Shown piece after piece: positions 9,129 through 18,038 of a stretch of DNA of 64,000 nucleotides; position 1 is the first letter of the stretch; each line of letters begins with the position of its first letter. The DNA lies in contig NZ_JAKILC010000003.1 of assembly GCF_023283845.1 (NCBI RefSeq), forward strand, positions 272,779-336,778, read 5' to 3'. Below the pieces are notes generated by a model. That model ran no database searches. It worked only from the letters and a program-made list of their open reading frames with translations, and was not told the DNA's origin. The DNA comes from Shewanella marinintestina. Lineage in GTDB: Bacteria > Pseudomonadota > Gammaproteobacteria > Enterobacterales > Shewanellaceae. The translations under genes were made by a program, and so were the position numbers.

Positions 9129-10181
9129 TTATTGTTGACGATACACTTTGTGCCGGTATTGCGATGGGCTCACTCCTATCCAAGTCGTAAATGAACGAGT
9201 AAAATTACTGACACTGGTATAGCCTAAGGTGTCTGAAAGCTCACTTATTGTCATATCGGTATTAGTTAAATAATGTAAAGCGAGCTCTTGTCTTTTCAGC
9301 TTTAGTAACTCTCTAAACCCTGTGCCTTCCGCCTTCAAATAACGACTTAAACTGCGCTCACTAATGTTATACATCTGCGCAATCATCAATGCTGTCGGCT
9401 CTTGGTTAAGTAAAACAGCATGGATCCCTTGGCTGGCTTTCTGTCGCCAACTTAATGCCTGCATTTGATGCAAATACTGCCTTACTACGGCTTCAGTTTG
9501 CTTAGCTTGCTGTGGGTTTTTAGTCATCGCAGTTTGCTCTAAGATCCCCCTATCCATCCACATACAATTGTCAGTCGCATTCATTGTCACTTCACAGTTA
9601 AAGTACTCATGCCATGCATCGGCATTTTTAGGCGTACTGCGGATCAACTCAACCTTTCTAATAAAATGTCGATGGCCAACCATCTGCTTTCCGTGCTGCA
9701 TCAAACTACTAAAAAAAGCATCGATTGCCAGTTCGCTAATGGTAACGCCATTAAGCGGTGTAATAGTAAAACCTAACCACTGTGGTGTACGTTGCAAACG
9801 GATCCGAGCGCCATTGCTGACCAAAGCTGAGTAGTCGGGTAGCGCTTCAAAAGCTTGTGCAAGCGAATCGCTACTTAGCATCAGTGCGCCTAAAGAATGA
9901 AAATGAATAGGGTAAGCATATTGACCTACTGTTAAGCCAAAATCACTCGACTCAGTTTTTGTTTCCGCTAATTGCCAAAGCCGAGTCATTTTATCTATAT
10001 CGACACGTTGCTCGGGTTTTGCTTCAAGTTCACCTAAACAAAGGCCAGCTTGTTCAAACAAGCTGTTCGGCTCTATACCTGTAACGCTTAATGCTCTAGC
10101 AATCGCAAGTGACCAAGCTGCAATGGTGCTGTATCGAGCTGCACCTTTGACTTCGGTCATGATGGGGGGATTACGGTTCAT
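9129..10181 (-). CDS. AraC-family transcriptional regulator
   Basis: 350 residues. The C-terminal quarter (about 245-350) has the double helix-turn-helix of AraC/XylS proteins, with typical wording such as ISELSDTLGYTSVSNFTRSF and WIGVSPSQYR. The N-terminal part resembles the Arabinose_bd-like ligand-binding domain of OruR/ArgR-type regulators. Its start overlaps the end of the upstream SnoaL-like gene by 11 bases, so the two are probably cotranslated; Met8 is an alternative start without that overlap. The alkyl sulfatase gene follows 162 bases downstream and is the most likely target, by position only. Confidence 0.85.
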   Translation of the reverse strand: MNRNPPIMTEVKGAARYSTIAAWSLAIARALSVTGIEPNSLFEQAGLCLGELEAKPEQRVDIDKMTRLWQLAETKTESSDFGLTVGQYAYPIHFHSLGALMLSSDSLAQAFEALPDYSALVSNGARIRLQRTPQWLGFTITPLNGVTISELAIDAFFSSLMQHGKQMVGHRHFIRKVELIRSTPKNADAWHEYFNCEVTMNATDNCMWMDRGILEQTAMTKNPQQAKQTEAVVRQYLHQMQALSWRQKASQGIHAVLLNQEPTALMIAQMYNISERSLSRYLKAEGTGFRELLKLKRQELALHYLTNTDMTISELSDTLGYTSVSNFTRSFTTWIGVSPSQYRHKVYRQQ

Positions 10182-10662
10182 GACGACGAATGTGACTAAT
10201 CAAGCCATTCTTATCAAACTCAAGTGTAAGCACACTCACTTTATCCATAGGAATGACGTCTCCCTGTCCGACGGGTTTAATCTGTCCTAGCTGTTTGAGC
10301 TTCAAAACCACAACATTAGGACCTACCATCATCTGTTGCATCGTCACTTTACTGTCCGAGATCTCGCTGTTCATTTTTTCAATCAAACGGGCGCGTAATT
10401 TATTTTTATCTGCAGCAAATGTGACTTGATAGTGTACATATTCGTCAATAAAATTATCTGATAAAAGACTAATGTAGTGCTCAATATCGGCAACTGTGGT
10501 GTCCGGTTGCAATCTAGCCTCGGTAGCTTGTACAAATGCCATTCCTTTTTGCTTAAGTGTTGCCTCACTTAAGCTATCGAATGCAAAACTTGATGTGACA
10601 AAAAGCAAACTAGAAAAACCGATAATTACGTTTTTAGTTAAGCTTTTTATTAGGTGCCGCAT
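10171..10662 (-). CDS. Secreted SnoaL/NTF2-like protein
   Basis: 163 residues with a signal peptide ending near residue 27 (VTSSFA). The mature part has the length and alternating pattern of small NTF2-like or SnoaL-like cone-fold proteins (FVQATEARLQ, DNFIDEYVHYQ, VSVLTLEFDKNGLISHIRRH). Such domains bind small hydrophobic ligands or act as isomerases or cyclases; no catalytic residues can be assigned here. It is the first gene of the group with the AraC regulator and the alkyl sulfatase, so a role in handling an alkyl or aromatic substrate is possible but inferred. Confidence 0.65.
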   Translation of the reverse strand: MRHLIKSLTKNVIIGFSSLLFVTSSFAFDSLSEATLKQKGMAFVQATEARLQPDTTVADIEHYISLLSDNFIDEYVHYQVTFAADKNKLRARLIEKMNSEISDSKVTMQQMMVGPNVVVLKLKQLGQIKPVGQGDVIPMDKVSVLTLEFDKNGLISHIRRHEP

Positions 10663-10922
10663 ATCCTATACCTCAGCTTTTTAGCTAAATAAGTTGATCT
10701 AGTATTGTGGTATTTCACACAATAAAAAATCTTCATCCATGAATAACATACCAATTAAAACTGGTTGTTTTTAAAACACTAACAATAGATTACCAGCTTT
10801 AGACTCATCTTGTCACTGCACTAATTATACATATCACATTGATATGTAGTCGCTAAATTAGAAAGCATTAAACCCTAATAATAGCCCTCCCTTGTTAGCG
10901 ATAATACGGAGGAGCAAAATAT

Positions 10923-10952
10923 AAAAAAGGCTCAAAGGTAAACCTTTGAGCC
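10923..10952 (-). terminator. nrfA intrinsic terminator
   Basis: An 11-base perfect stem GGCTCAAAGGT/ACCTTTGAGCC with a 2-base loop, followed on the minus strand by a T-run. It is the main feature of the 342-base gap 10663-11004; the remainder of that gap is AT-rich and unremarkable. Confidence 0.85.
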
Positions 10953-11004
10953 TAAGAGAATCACTATTTAACGAGTATTAATGTTTATTCAGAAATGATA
11001 CTGA

Positions 11005-12426
11005 TTAATAACCATAATGAGTCACTTCAGACCACTCTTTATCGACTTCTTGCTTAATAAACTGCTTTTTTTGCTCAGTCAGTTTATCGAGCTCAATACC
11101 AACGGCTTTGTGCGCAGACTCTTTCGTGGTTATATCTGGGTAAGCAACTTTACTTACTTCGAATTTTTTCAAGATCTCAGCCAATGACTCACGCGCATAA
11201 TTAACCTGCTTAATCGCCATATCTAGTAGTGCATGGCCTTCTTCAGGGTTATGAGCATAAAGGCCGTGCGAAGCCATAGCAAAATCCCAGCGCCATTGTG
11301 AGTGACGAATAGCCATAATTGCGTCATTCATCAATGGCCACGTGGCGCCTGCATCCCATGCTGCTTTCGCTTCGTAGTGCGCTTTAACTAATAGGCCTTC
11401 AACTTCACGGGCTTTTGCGTTAATTTCAGCCTTGCTGTTTTCAAGCGATTTAACAATAGTCTTTTCACTCTTATGACAACCTTGGCAAACCGTATCAAAG
11501 TGATCCAATGCTTTACTGACTTTATGGCTAGTAAAAGTGTTGCCTTTAGCATCGGTTTCTTCAGGCATATGGCAAGTAATACAAGTGACCCCCGCCTGCG
11601 CATGTTTACTGCGGCTCCAATGTTCAAACTCTGGATGGCGCGCCTTTAATATCGGCGTTTGCGATATTGGATGGATCCACTCATAAAAACGGCGAGTATC
11701 GTAGTACTTTTCAATGTCATCAACGGTGTTACCGAAGATCCAAGGAATATTCACTTTGTCGCTGCGCTCTGGCTGGAAATAATAGGTCACATGGCATTGA
11801 CCACAAGTTTGTGCGCCTTGCATATTGGCGTCTTGTTTATCAAATGGAATATGTACTTTCGCCATCGCATCCTGTGCATGCGGACGCGGCATCGCTAGCT
11901 CAGCTTTGCCGTCAACATGGCAATCAGTGCAATAGACGACACTATTAATTTCAGTACCAACATCGGTAAAGTTTTTAGCTGAAAACCCTTCAACGCCTAA
12001 CTCTTTCATCAAACGCGTGGCATCAGGGGTTTTACAGGTCCAGCAGCTCGCTGATAGTCCCTTTTCACCGTCTTTTGGCGGCACGCCTGTGCGCAGAGTA
12101 TGGGTAACATCGGCAACAGCAAAGTGATGCCCGCGTGGGCTATTATATTCTTTAGCAAAAGATGAGCCCGCCCATAAAATCACTGCCGCGGGGTAGCTTG
12201 CCAGCATATCTTCACGTTCAGTTTGCTCAGAGGTTTGCTGCCAGCTTTGATATTGCACAGGAAACTTATCACGTAATCCTTTATCCCTTTTTTGCTGCTC
12301 CACAGCAGCCTTACTTAGGCTTTTTTTGTCATGCTCTACTGCCGACTCAGCGAATGCGTCTCCCATTGGCCACAACAAGCCTACGGTAAATACACTCGCT
12401 AATTTAACACTCTTATGTACCATCAT
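11005..12426 (-). CDS. nrfA: Periplasmic cytochrome c552 nitrite reductase
   Basis: 473 residues with a signal peptide ending near residue 26. All five heme sites of NrfA are present: the catalytic CWTCK (128-132, with the diagnostic lysine ligand instead of histidine), CTDCH (166-170), CGQCH (208-212), CITCH (282-286) and CQGCH (314-318). The enzyme reduces nitrite to ammonium with six electrons in the periplasm and also reduces NO. There is no nrfBCD partner next to it, which is usual in Shewanella, where quinol oxidation is thought to go through CymA. NnrS lies directly upstream on the same strand. I found no clear FNR, CRP or NarP site in the 97-base gap ahead of it. Confidence 0.95.
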   Translation of the reverse strand: MMVHKSVKLASVFTVGLLWPMGDAFAESAVEHDKKSLSKAAVEQQKRDKGLRDKFPVQYQSWQQTSEQTEREDMLASYPAAVILWAGSSFAKEYNSPRGHHFAVADVTHTLRTGVPPKDGEKGLSASCWTCKTPDATRLMKELGVEGFSAKNFTDVGTEINSVVYCTDCHVDGKAELAMPRPHAQDAMAKVHIPFDKQDANMQGAQTCGQCHVTYYFQPERSDKVNIPWIFGNTVDDIEKYYDTRRFYEWIHPISQTPILKARHPEFEHWSRSKHAQAGVTCITCHMPEETDAKGNTFTSHKVSKALDHFDTVCQGCHKSEKTIVKSLENSKAEINAKAREVEGLLVKAHYEAKAAWDAGATWPLMNDAIMAIRHSQWRWDFAMASHGLYAHNPEEGHALLDMAIKQVNYARESLAEILKKFEVSKVAYPDITTKESAHKAVGIELDKLTEQKKQFIKQEVDKEWSEVTHYGY

Positions 12427-12523
12427 TTTTTACTATCAACCTTTATTGTTATAACTACTCTTTTCAACCATTATCGCCATTTACGATAAAACATGATTCA
12501 CTAAACTAATTGTATACTCAGCG

Positions 12524-13735
12524 TTATCCTGGACGTCCATCAATACGCGGCTTAGATAAAATCGCCGCGTAATTAACAACAAACATGCCAAATGCCAATG
12601 ACCACAAGCCACCCGCTAACCACAACCAAATTTGATACTGCGCCGGCCAAACAATCGGCATCACAGCGCGGATAACCGCGGCTATTGGTAAGCAAGAAAA
12701 AGCCACCAGCATATTTGGTCCCTCATAAATATTGCGACTGGTGTGCCCAAGCGATACCCGTGAAATCATCGATAAACAGATCCCAGCTAAAGTGCCTATC
12801 GCAAACAGATGCAATAGATGCCTATATGCCATTGAGTCTGCAATATTCCAAGCTAATAGGAATAATGTGATGGGAAGGAATAAATAGGCTATTTGCAATG
12901 ACCATAACATTGGTTCTTTTAATGTCTTATGAGGGAACCAACGTGACCACCTAACAAAGTGTAATGCTGCAGCAGTAAACAATAAAACTTGCTCCAGCCC
13001 TTTAGGCATCGCTTGGCTAATCGCTTGCACCACTAGCAACACCATAATCGTAATTAGGCTTTTATCCAGTACAGGGATGGGATTAGGTTTAGTTTGTTTA
13101 ATACGAATAGCGGTGAAAAACGGAATAACACGCCCACCCACTATAGTGATTAACAAGCCTAACCACCACAGCATAGATTGCCAAATTTGTTGGCTCAAAG
13201 AAAAGTCTCTTTGGCTTAATGCGTAATAACTCAATAGGTTAATACTCATAGCAACAAATAGCATTATGGGGAAACCAATATTATGCCATTGCTTTACTTT
13301 ATAAATGCAGCGCCAAAGCTTAATGGCAGTGAAGCTTAAAAACAGCGAATCAAATAACGCTGGCAGCCACAACGGAATCGATACAGGCAGTAGTAGTGTT
13401 AACCTAGCCAGTAACCAACAACTGAACGTGAGTGCTAGCGCCCAACCTTTCATGCCTGGCTGATTGGTCCAAGTTTGCACTGAGGTTAATAAAAAGCCAC
13501 ACACTATGGCTAACGCAAACCCAAACAGCATTTCATGTGGATGCCACCATAAAGGCACGACCTTCACCCAAAAGTCTGTTTGGAATAGACTATATTGTGG
13601 ATAAAACCAAGTTAACAACCATAAAGGCACAAACAACATAGCCACCGCTGCGCCGCCCAAGAAGAAAGGCCTGAAGCCTAAGCGAAATATGGCAGGGATT
13701 TTTTCTGTCTGTTTAGGATCATCAATATTGAGCAT
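12524..13735 (-). CDS. nnrS: NnrS family membrane protein
   Basis: 403 residues with about twelve hydrophobic segments. NnrS family wording is clear: IFRLGFRPFFLGG at the N-terminus, PLWWHPHEMLFGFA (about 62-75) and GGRVIPFFT in the middle. NnrS proteins are heme- and copper-containing membrane proteins that protect cells from nitrosative stress. The gene is 97 bases upstream of nrfA on the same strand, consistent with joint use against NO formed during nitrite reduction. Confidence 0.88.
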   Translation of the reverse strand: MLNIDDPKQTEKIPAIFRLGFRPFFLGGAAVAMLFVPLWLLTWFYPQYSLFQTDFWVKVVPLWWHPHEMLFGFALAIVCGFLLTSVQTWTNQPGMKGWALALTFSCWLLARLTLLLPVSIPLWLPALFDSLFLSFTAIKLWRCIYKVKQWHNIGFPIMLFVAMSINLLSYYALSQRDFSLSQQIWQSMLWWLGLLITIVGGRVIPFFTAIRIKQTKPNPIPVLDKSLITIMVLLVVQAISQAMPKGLEQVLLFTAAALHFVRWSRWFPHKTLKEPMLWSLQIAYLFLPITLFLLAWNIADSMAYRHLLHLFAIGTLAGICLSMISRVSLGHTSRNIYEGPNMLVAFSCLPIAAVIRAVMPIVWPAQYQIWLWLAGGLWSLAFGMFVVNYAAILSKPRIDGRPG

Positions 13736-14142
13736 AGTTTAAACCTTACATAAAACTTGCATTTAAAATACCGCTTTAGTGTATCTAGGTCATTTTTCGA
13801 TAACAATGGAAATTAAAAACGATTATGACTTCTGTGAGCTGGGTTGCTATCTCTCTGTTTTTGTTTATAACTTTAGAGGTAGTCATCGCTTAAAACGTTA
13901 TCTTGTTACTATTTTAGCCCCAGTTCAACAGTTGGCTTTCTCTTAATGTTAGCTGCTTTTACCACCATCAGCGCCTTTAGTCTGCAAGAACTGAGAGTAA
14001 TAGCCCAATTCGTTTTAAAAGCTGTAACCTGATGGCTATTAATTATTTCTACGCCAACAGCTTATCGGCAAAAATATTTAGCTCAGCCGATTGTCTATGC
14101 TAGATTTAATTACAATCTTTTAAGCAAAGTGACTGGACAACC
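13736..14142. other. Divergent intergenic region, nothing assigned
   Basis: This 407-base gap lies between divergent nnrS and the KefF-like gene and must hold both promoters. I found no convincing FNR, CRP or NsrR-type site and no RNA gene. A 22-residue hydrophobic reading frame at 13825-13893 is too short and lacks support. Confidence 0.5.
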
Positions 14143-14763
14143 ATGACTACCGCGGCAAAAAAAATCCTCGTCTTATATGCTCATCCCTCTCAAGAGCGTT
14201 CTGAAATCAATAAACCACTCTTTCATGCCACGGGTCTACAACCTAACGTCACTGCAGTTGATCTTTATGCTGAATATCCCACATTTAGGATTAACATCGA
14301 TAAGGAACAACAAAGGCTCGTCGAGCACGATGTCATTGTGTTTATGTTCCCATTATATTGGTATTCCACTCCTGCGATTTTAAAGGAGTGGCAAGACTTG
14401 GTTTTAGAATACAATTTTGCCTACGGCGCTAATGGAAAAGCGCTCGAGGGCAAAACCTTTTTATGTGTATTAAGTGCTGGCGGCAGTGAAGCTGCGTATA
14501 AGGAAGATGGCTTTAACCACTTTACTCTCAGAGAATTGCTTCGTCCTCTAGAACAAACCGCCAATTTAACTGGGATGCAATTTATCGCTCCGTTTGCACT
14601 TTTTTGTGCCCGCAGTGCATTTGAAGAAAACCGAGTGCAAAACCATATCGATAAATGGATTACAACATTAAAAGCACTAAGTGAAGACCGTATCGATATT
14701 GCGCTAGCGCAAAAAGTCGAAAAACTGAATGACCATCTCGACCAAGTGATCCGGGAGCACTAA
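14143..14763 (+). CDS. KefF/KefG-like NAD(P)H oxidoreductase
   Basis: 206 residues with a flavodoxin-like fold: KILVLYAHPSQERS at the N-terminus (phosphate-binding loop), FMFPLYWYSTPAILKEWQDL (about 66-85) and LCVLSAGGSE. This is the quinone reductase-like family whose members KefF and KefG bind the cytosolic side of KefC and KefB and are needed for full K+ efflux. The stop codon overlaps the start of the antiporter gene (TAATG), so the pair is translationally coupled. It is slightly longer than E. coli KefF or KefG. Whether it is catalytic or mainly regulatory cannot be told from sequence. Confidence 0.85.
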   Translation: MTTAAKKILVLYAHPSQERSEINKPLFHATGLQPNVTAVDLYAEYPTFRINIDKEQQRLVEHDVIVFMFPLYWYSTPAILKEWQDLVLEYNFAYGANGKALEGKTFLCVLSAGGSEAAYKEDGFNHFTLRELLRPLEQTANLTGMQFIAPFALFCARSAFEENRVQNHIDKWITTLKALSEDRIDIALAQKVEKLNDHLDQVIREH

Positions 14764-16697
14764 TGACAGCCTATTTTATTCAAGCTTTTATTTATCTATG
14801 CGCAGCAGTTATTGCAGTGCCCATTGCCAAACGCTTAGGCCTTGGTTCAGTTCTTGGCTACCTTATCGCCGGTGTTGTTATTGGCCCTATCATTGGTTTA
14901 GTTGGCACCGAAACCAACACCTTGCAGCATTTTGCCGAATTTGGCGTGGTGATGATGTTGTTCTTAGTTGGTTTAGAGCTTGAGCCCAGAATGCTGTGGG
15001 ACATGCGCAATAAGTTAATTGGCTTAGGTGGATTACAAGTGGGCCTATCCACATTAGTGGTTATGGGGATAGCCATGAGCTTTGGCTATGGCTGGACCAT
15101 TGCGCTAACAGTCGGCATGATATTTTCCTTATCTTCTACCGCTATTGTGCTGCAAACCTTTAACGAAAAAAGTTTGTCAAAAACAGAAGGCGGTAAAAAC
15201 GCCTTTTCGGTATTGTTGTTTCAAGATATTGCCGTGATCCCCATGTTAGCGTTTATTCCGTTGCTAGCATTACCAGAGCTAGTCGAGAAAGCACAATCTT
15301 TGGCACAAACAGCAGCTGAGCATCATGAAGAAATGTCACTAGTTGCTGGCCTTCCAGGATGGGCCTATGCCATCGTAGTTTTACTAGCCATAGCCAGCGT
15401 GGTGGTTGGCGGTCACTTTTTAAGTCGGCCGTTATTTCGCTATGTAGCAAGCTCTGGACTACGTGAAATATTTACCGCCACAGCACTCATGTTAGTCATT
15501 GGTATTGCCGCACTGATGAGCCTTGTTGGTTTGTCCCCTGCCTTAGGAACATTCCTTGCCGGCGTAGTGCTAGCCAACAGCGAATTTAGGCATGAGCTAG
15601 AGTCAAATATCGAACCCTTTAAAGGGCTATTGCTCGGGTTATTTTTTATTACTGTAGGTGCAGGTATTAACTTTGAGGTGTTGTTTGCCAACATTGCGCC
15701 AGTCTTAGCAATGACTTTTGCAGTGATGCTCATTAAAGCGCTAGTGTTATTAGTTTTGGCATTTATCTTTAAGATCAGGGGCAGCGATCGCTGGCTGTTT
15801 GCACTGAGCTTGGCCCAAGCCGGTGAGTTTGGTTTCGTACTACTGAGCTACACAGTACAAAACCATGTTATTCCAACTGAGTTAGCCCAGCTATTATCTT
15901 TAGTTGTCGCTCTTTCTATGTTCTTAACTCCAGGCCTATTTATCCTGTTTGATAAAGTCATCTTGCCGCGCTATGAAAAAACAGAGAATACCCGTGAGCC
16001 TGATGATATTAATGAAAAAGGCACTGTCATTATTGCCGGAGTTGGCCGTTTTGGTCAGATCGTTAACCGACTATTAGTGACTAACGGCGTAAAAACAGTG
16101 GTACTCGATCACGAGGTGCAGCAGGTAGAAAACTTAAGAAAAATTAATACCAAGAGCTTCTATGGTGATGCAACTCAACCCGACTTACTGCATACCGCCG
16201 GCATAGATAAAGCTAAAATGTTGGTCATTGCCATTGACGATCCTGAGCGCGCGGTTGGACTTGTTGAATATATAAAGCATACCCATCCGCATGTGATTGT
16301 GATGGCGCGTGCATTTGACCGTCGTCATCTATACCGTCTGCGTAATGCTGGCGCAGACTTTATGGTCAGTGAAACTTTCCATTCAGCGTTAAACCTAGGT
16401 AAGCACGCGTTAATTCGACTTGGGGTACACCCGTTTAAAGCTGAACAACAGCGGGCAACATTTTATGAAACCGAGGTGACGCACAAAGACACCCTTTATG
16501 AAGCGTGGAAACAAGTTACAGAAGATGACAAATACTTAGTGCACTACCGAGATATGTTTATTCAATTAGAAGAAACCTTAAGTGCTGCGATGAAAGATGA
16601 ACGTTATCGTAGCTTTTCTAAAATGGAACGTGGTTGGACGCCGCCACCAAAGAATAACCACACTGAATTTTCTCAATCAGAAAACGACGAAGCGTAA
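14763..16697 (+). CDS. Glutathione-regulated K+ efflux antiporter (KefB/KefC-like)
   Basis: 644 residues. About twelve transmembrane segments fill residues 5-400 (CPA2 Na+/H+ exchanger domain, with LFQDIAVIPML and GFVLLSYTVQ). A TrkA-N/RCK domain follows, starting at VIIAGVGRFGQIVNRLL (about 422) with the Rossmann GxGxxG pattern. In this family the RCK domain senses glutathione adducts, and K+ loss acidifies the cytoplasm to protect against electrophiles. The start overlaps the stop of the KefF-like gene. KefB versus KefC cannot be separated here, so no symbol is given. Confidence 0.9.
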   Translation: MTAYFIQAFIYLCAAVIAVPIAKRLGLGSVLGYLIAGVVIGPIIGLVGTETNTLQHFAEFGVVMMLFLVGLELEPRMLWDMRNKLIGLGGLQVGLSTLVVMGIAMSFGYGWTIALTVGMIFSLSSTAIVLQTFNEKSLSKTEGGKNAFSVLLFQDIAVIPMLAFIPLLALPELVEKAQSLAQTAAEHHEEMSLVAGLPGWAYAIVVLLAIASVVVGGHFLSRPLFRYVASSGLREIFTATALMLVIGIAALMSLVGLSPALGTFLAGVVLANSEFRHELESNIEPFKGLLLGLFFITVGAGINFEVLFANIAPVLAMTFAVMLIKALVLLVLAFIFKIRGSDRWLFALSLAQAGEFGFVLLSYTVQNHVIPTELAQLLSLVVALSMFLTPGLFILFDKVILPRYEKTENTREPDDINEKGTVIIAGVGRFGQIVNRLLVTNGVKTVVLDHEVQQVENLRKINTKSFYGDATQPDLLHTAGIDKAKMLVIAIDDPERAVGLVEYIKHTHPHVIVMARAFDRRHLYRLRNAGADFMVSETFHSALNLGKHALIRLGVHPFKAEQQRATFYETEVTHKDTLYEAWKQVTEDDKYLVHYRDMFIQLEETLSAAMKDERYRSFSKMERGWTPPPKNNHTEFSQSENDEA

Positions 16698-16700
16698 ATA

Positions 16701-16737
16701 AAAAGCCCCGAAAACGTTTAACGTTATCGGGGCTTTA
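16701..16737. terminator. Terminator between the convergent antiporter and hibernation factor genes
   Basis: A long stem, AAAGCCCCG.. pairing with ..CGGGGCTTT, with A-run and T-run on either side. It can serve both convergent genes. Confidence 0.8.
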
Positions 16738-16785
16738 ATCTATCAACCGTTAAACTATTCGTTTAACAAAGGCTGGCTAATTACT

Positions 16786-17142
16786 TTATACCAAATTCAT
16801 TTCTTGCACTTTCTCATGTGCAATTTCTGGTGTCGTCACAACTGGCTTAGAATGCAAATCAGCCTTCAGTTGTCCTTTACGATGCTTTAGTGCCGCATCG
16901 AGTTTTTTAGCTGCGCTGGTAATGGCTGGGTACATAACTGAGTCATTACCAGAAGCGGAAATACTGCTTCCCTCATAATTCGTTCTAATTTCAACCTGGA
17001 AGTCGCCGTGCTCTTTAGCAATGATAATATCAAGTGCGATCAGGGTTGGAAAATGGCTCTCTATCTTCGAAAACTTCTCTTGGACATGCTGTCTTACTAC
17101 GTCTGTTACATCAACGTGGTGACCAGAAAGATTTATTTTCAT
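16786..17142 (-). CDS. Ribosome hibernation promoting factor (short HPF/RaiA family)
   Basis: 118 residues starting MKINLSGHHVDVTDVVRQHV, the typical HPF/RaiA opening, followed by the beta-alpha-beta-beta-beta-alpha domain (KIESHFPTLIALDIIIAK, DFQVEIRTNYEG, YPAITSAAKKLDAALKHRK). It binds the 30S decoding region in stationary phase and either promotes 100S dimers (short HPF) or stabilises 70S (RaiA). The lengths of the two overlap and no rpoN neighbour is present, so HPF versus RaiA is left open. It is a single gene, convergent with the antiporter. Confidence 0.88.
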   Translation of the reverse strand: MKINLSGHHVDVTDVVRQHVQEKFSKIESHFPTLIALDIIIAKEHGDFQVEIRTNYEGSSISASGNDSVMYPAITSAAKKLDAALKHRKGQLKADLHSKPVVTTPEIAHEKVQEMNLV

Positions 17143-17646
17143 AGGTTTTCCTTTTTACAATGATTTCACCTATTACATTTGGGTTTTTAGCTTTAAATTA
17201 CAAGCTTTTGTTAAAAATAATTTATCTAAAGCTTGTTGGTAAAATAGTCAACTCGTTGCTGTAGCCCAGTGTGTATCGGGTAAAAACAGTTTTTGTTATT
17301 TAATAATTTTATTCAAGCAACCATCTTGGTGTGGTTAAAACACCAGCAGAACGGCGCCCTTCATTAGTGTAGTTGATTAGCATACGGTTATATAAGGCCT
17401 AATCAGCCCTCTACTAATTTAGACAAAAAAAAACGCTTTAGCTTGATTTTTATTACGCTTTACCTAAAAAATATAAACAAACTCCAACGTTCGTCACACA
17501 TCAGACACTTACTGATTAAATATTTTACAGCGAATGCGTAAAAAACTGAAAAAAACCACCTAAATTCAAGTGAACTCCAGCAACACTAAGCCGCATTCAA
17601 TTGAGATCTAACTCCCAAGTCTAGTACATTTACCATTAAATACGAA

Positions 17647-17683
17647 TGAAAACAGTTATCAGTTAAATAAATTAATGTAGAAT
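17647..17683 (+). promoter_or_regulatory. Candidate Fur box overlapping a sigma-70 promoter
   Basis: TGAAAACAGTTATCA at 17647-17661 matches the 7-1-7 Fur consensus at 11 of 14 informative positions. A -35-like TTATCA (17656-17661), a 16-base spacer and -10 TAGAAT (17678-17683) overlap it, so Fur binding would block the promoter of the iron cassette. The upstream part of this 581-base gap (17143-17640) is AT-rich with nothing else recognised. Confidence 0.5.
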
Positions 17684-17723
17684 ACCGTCAATCATATTTT
17701 CTTTCCAAATGCTGATCTCTTAG

Positions 17724-18035
17724 GTGCTTATCGAAGTGCAAACAACAAAAACAAAAATACTCCTCTCACTCAATACCGATAAGTGCGACGTTGCAATAAG
17801 AGCACTGTCAGCCATCTTTGCAGGGTATCTAGTTGCAGCAACTTTATCTGCCTTGTTGGCAATGGTATTGCCTCTCTCGCCCGTTGATAGCACATTGACG
17901 GCAATGATGCTGTCATTTTCAGCTTATGCCGGTGCCGGAATTTGGGCGTTTAGCGTAAAAAACCAATGGCGTGCACTCACCGACCTGCTCTGCCTCAGTG
18001 GTTTGTTCTACCTACTCATTTTGATCATAGGTTAA
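17724..18035 (+). CDS. DUF3649 family iron-uptake accessory membrane protein
   Basis: 103 residues with two to three transmembrane segments (about 28-50, 56-76 and 84-102). The pattern RALSAIFAGYLVAATLSALL fits the small DUF3649 proteins found in operons with PepSY-TM and DUF3325 proteins in siderophore uptake loci. The start is GTG; another GTG at 17736 is equally possible because the ribosome binding site is weak. It is the first gene of a three-gene operon and is 3 bases ahead of the next. Confidence 0.7.
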   Translation: MLIEVQTTKTKILLSLNTDKCDVAIRALSAIFAGYLVAATLSALLAMVLPLSPVDSTLTAMMLSFSAYAGAGIWAFSVKNQWRALTDLLCLSGLFYLLILIIG

Positions 18036-18038
18036 ATA

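Noticed and set aside
13825..13893. 22-residue hydrophobic frame upstream of the KefF-like gene
   Set aside because: Too short, no ribosome binding site, and such frames arise by chance in AT-rich DNA.
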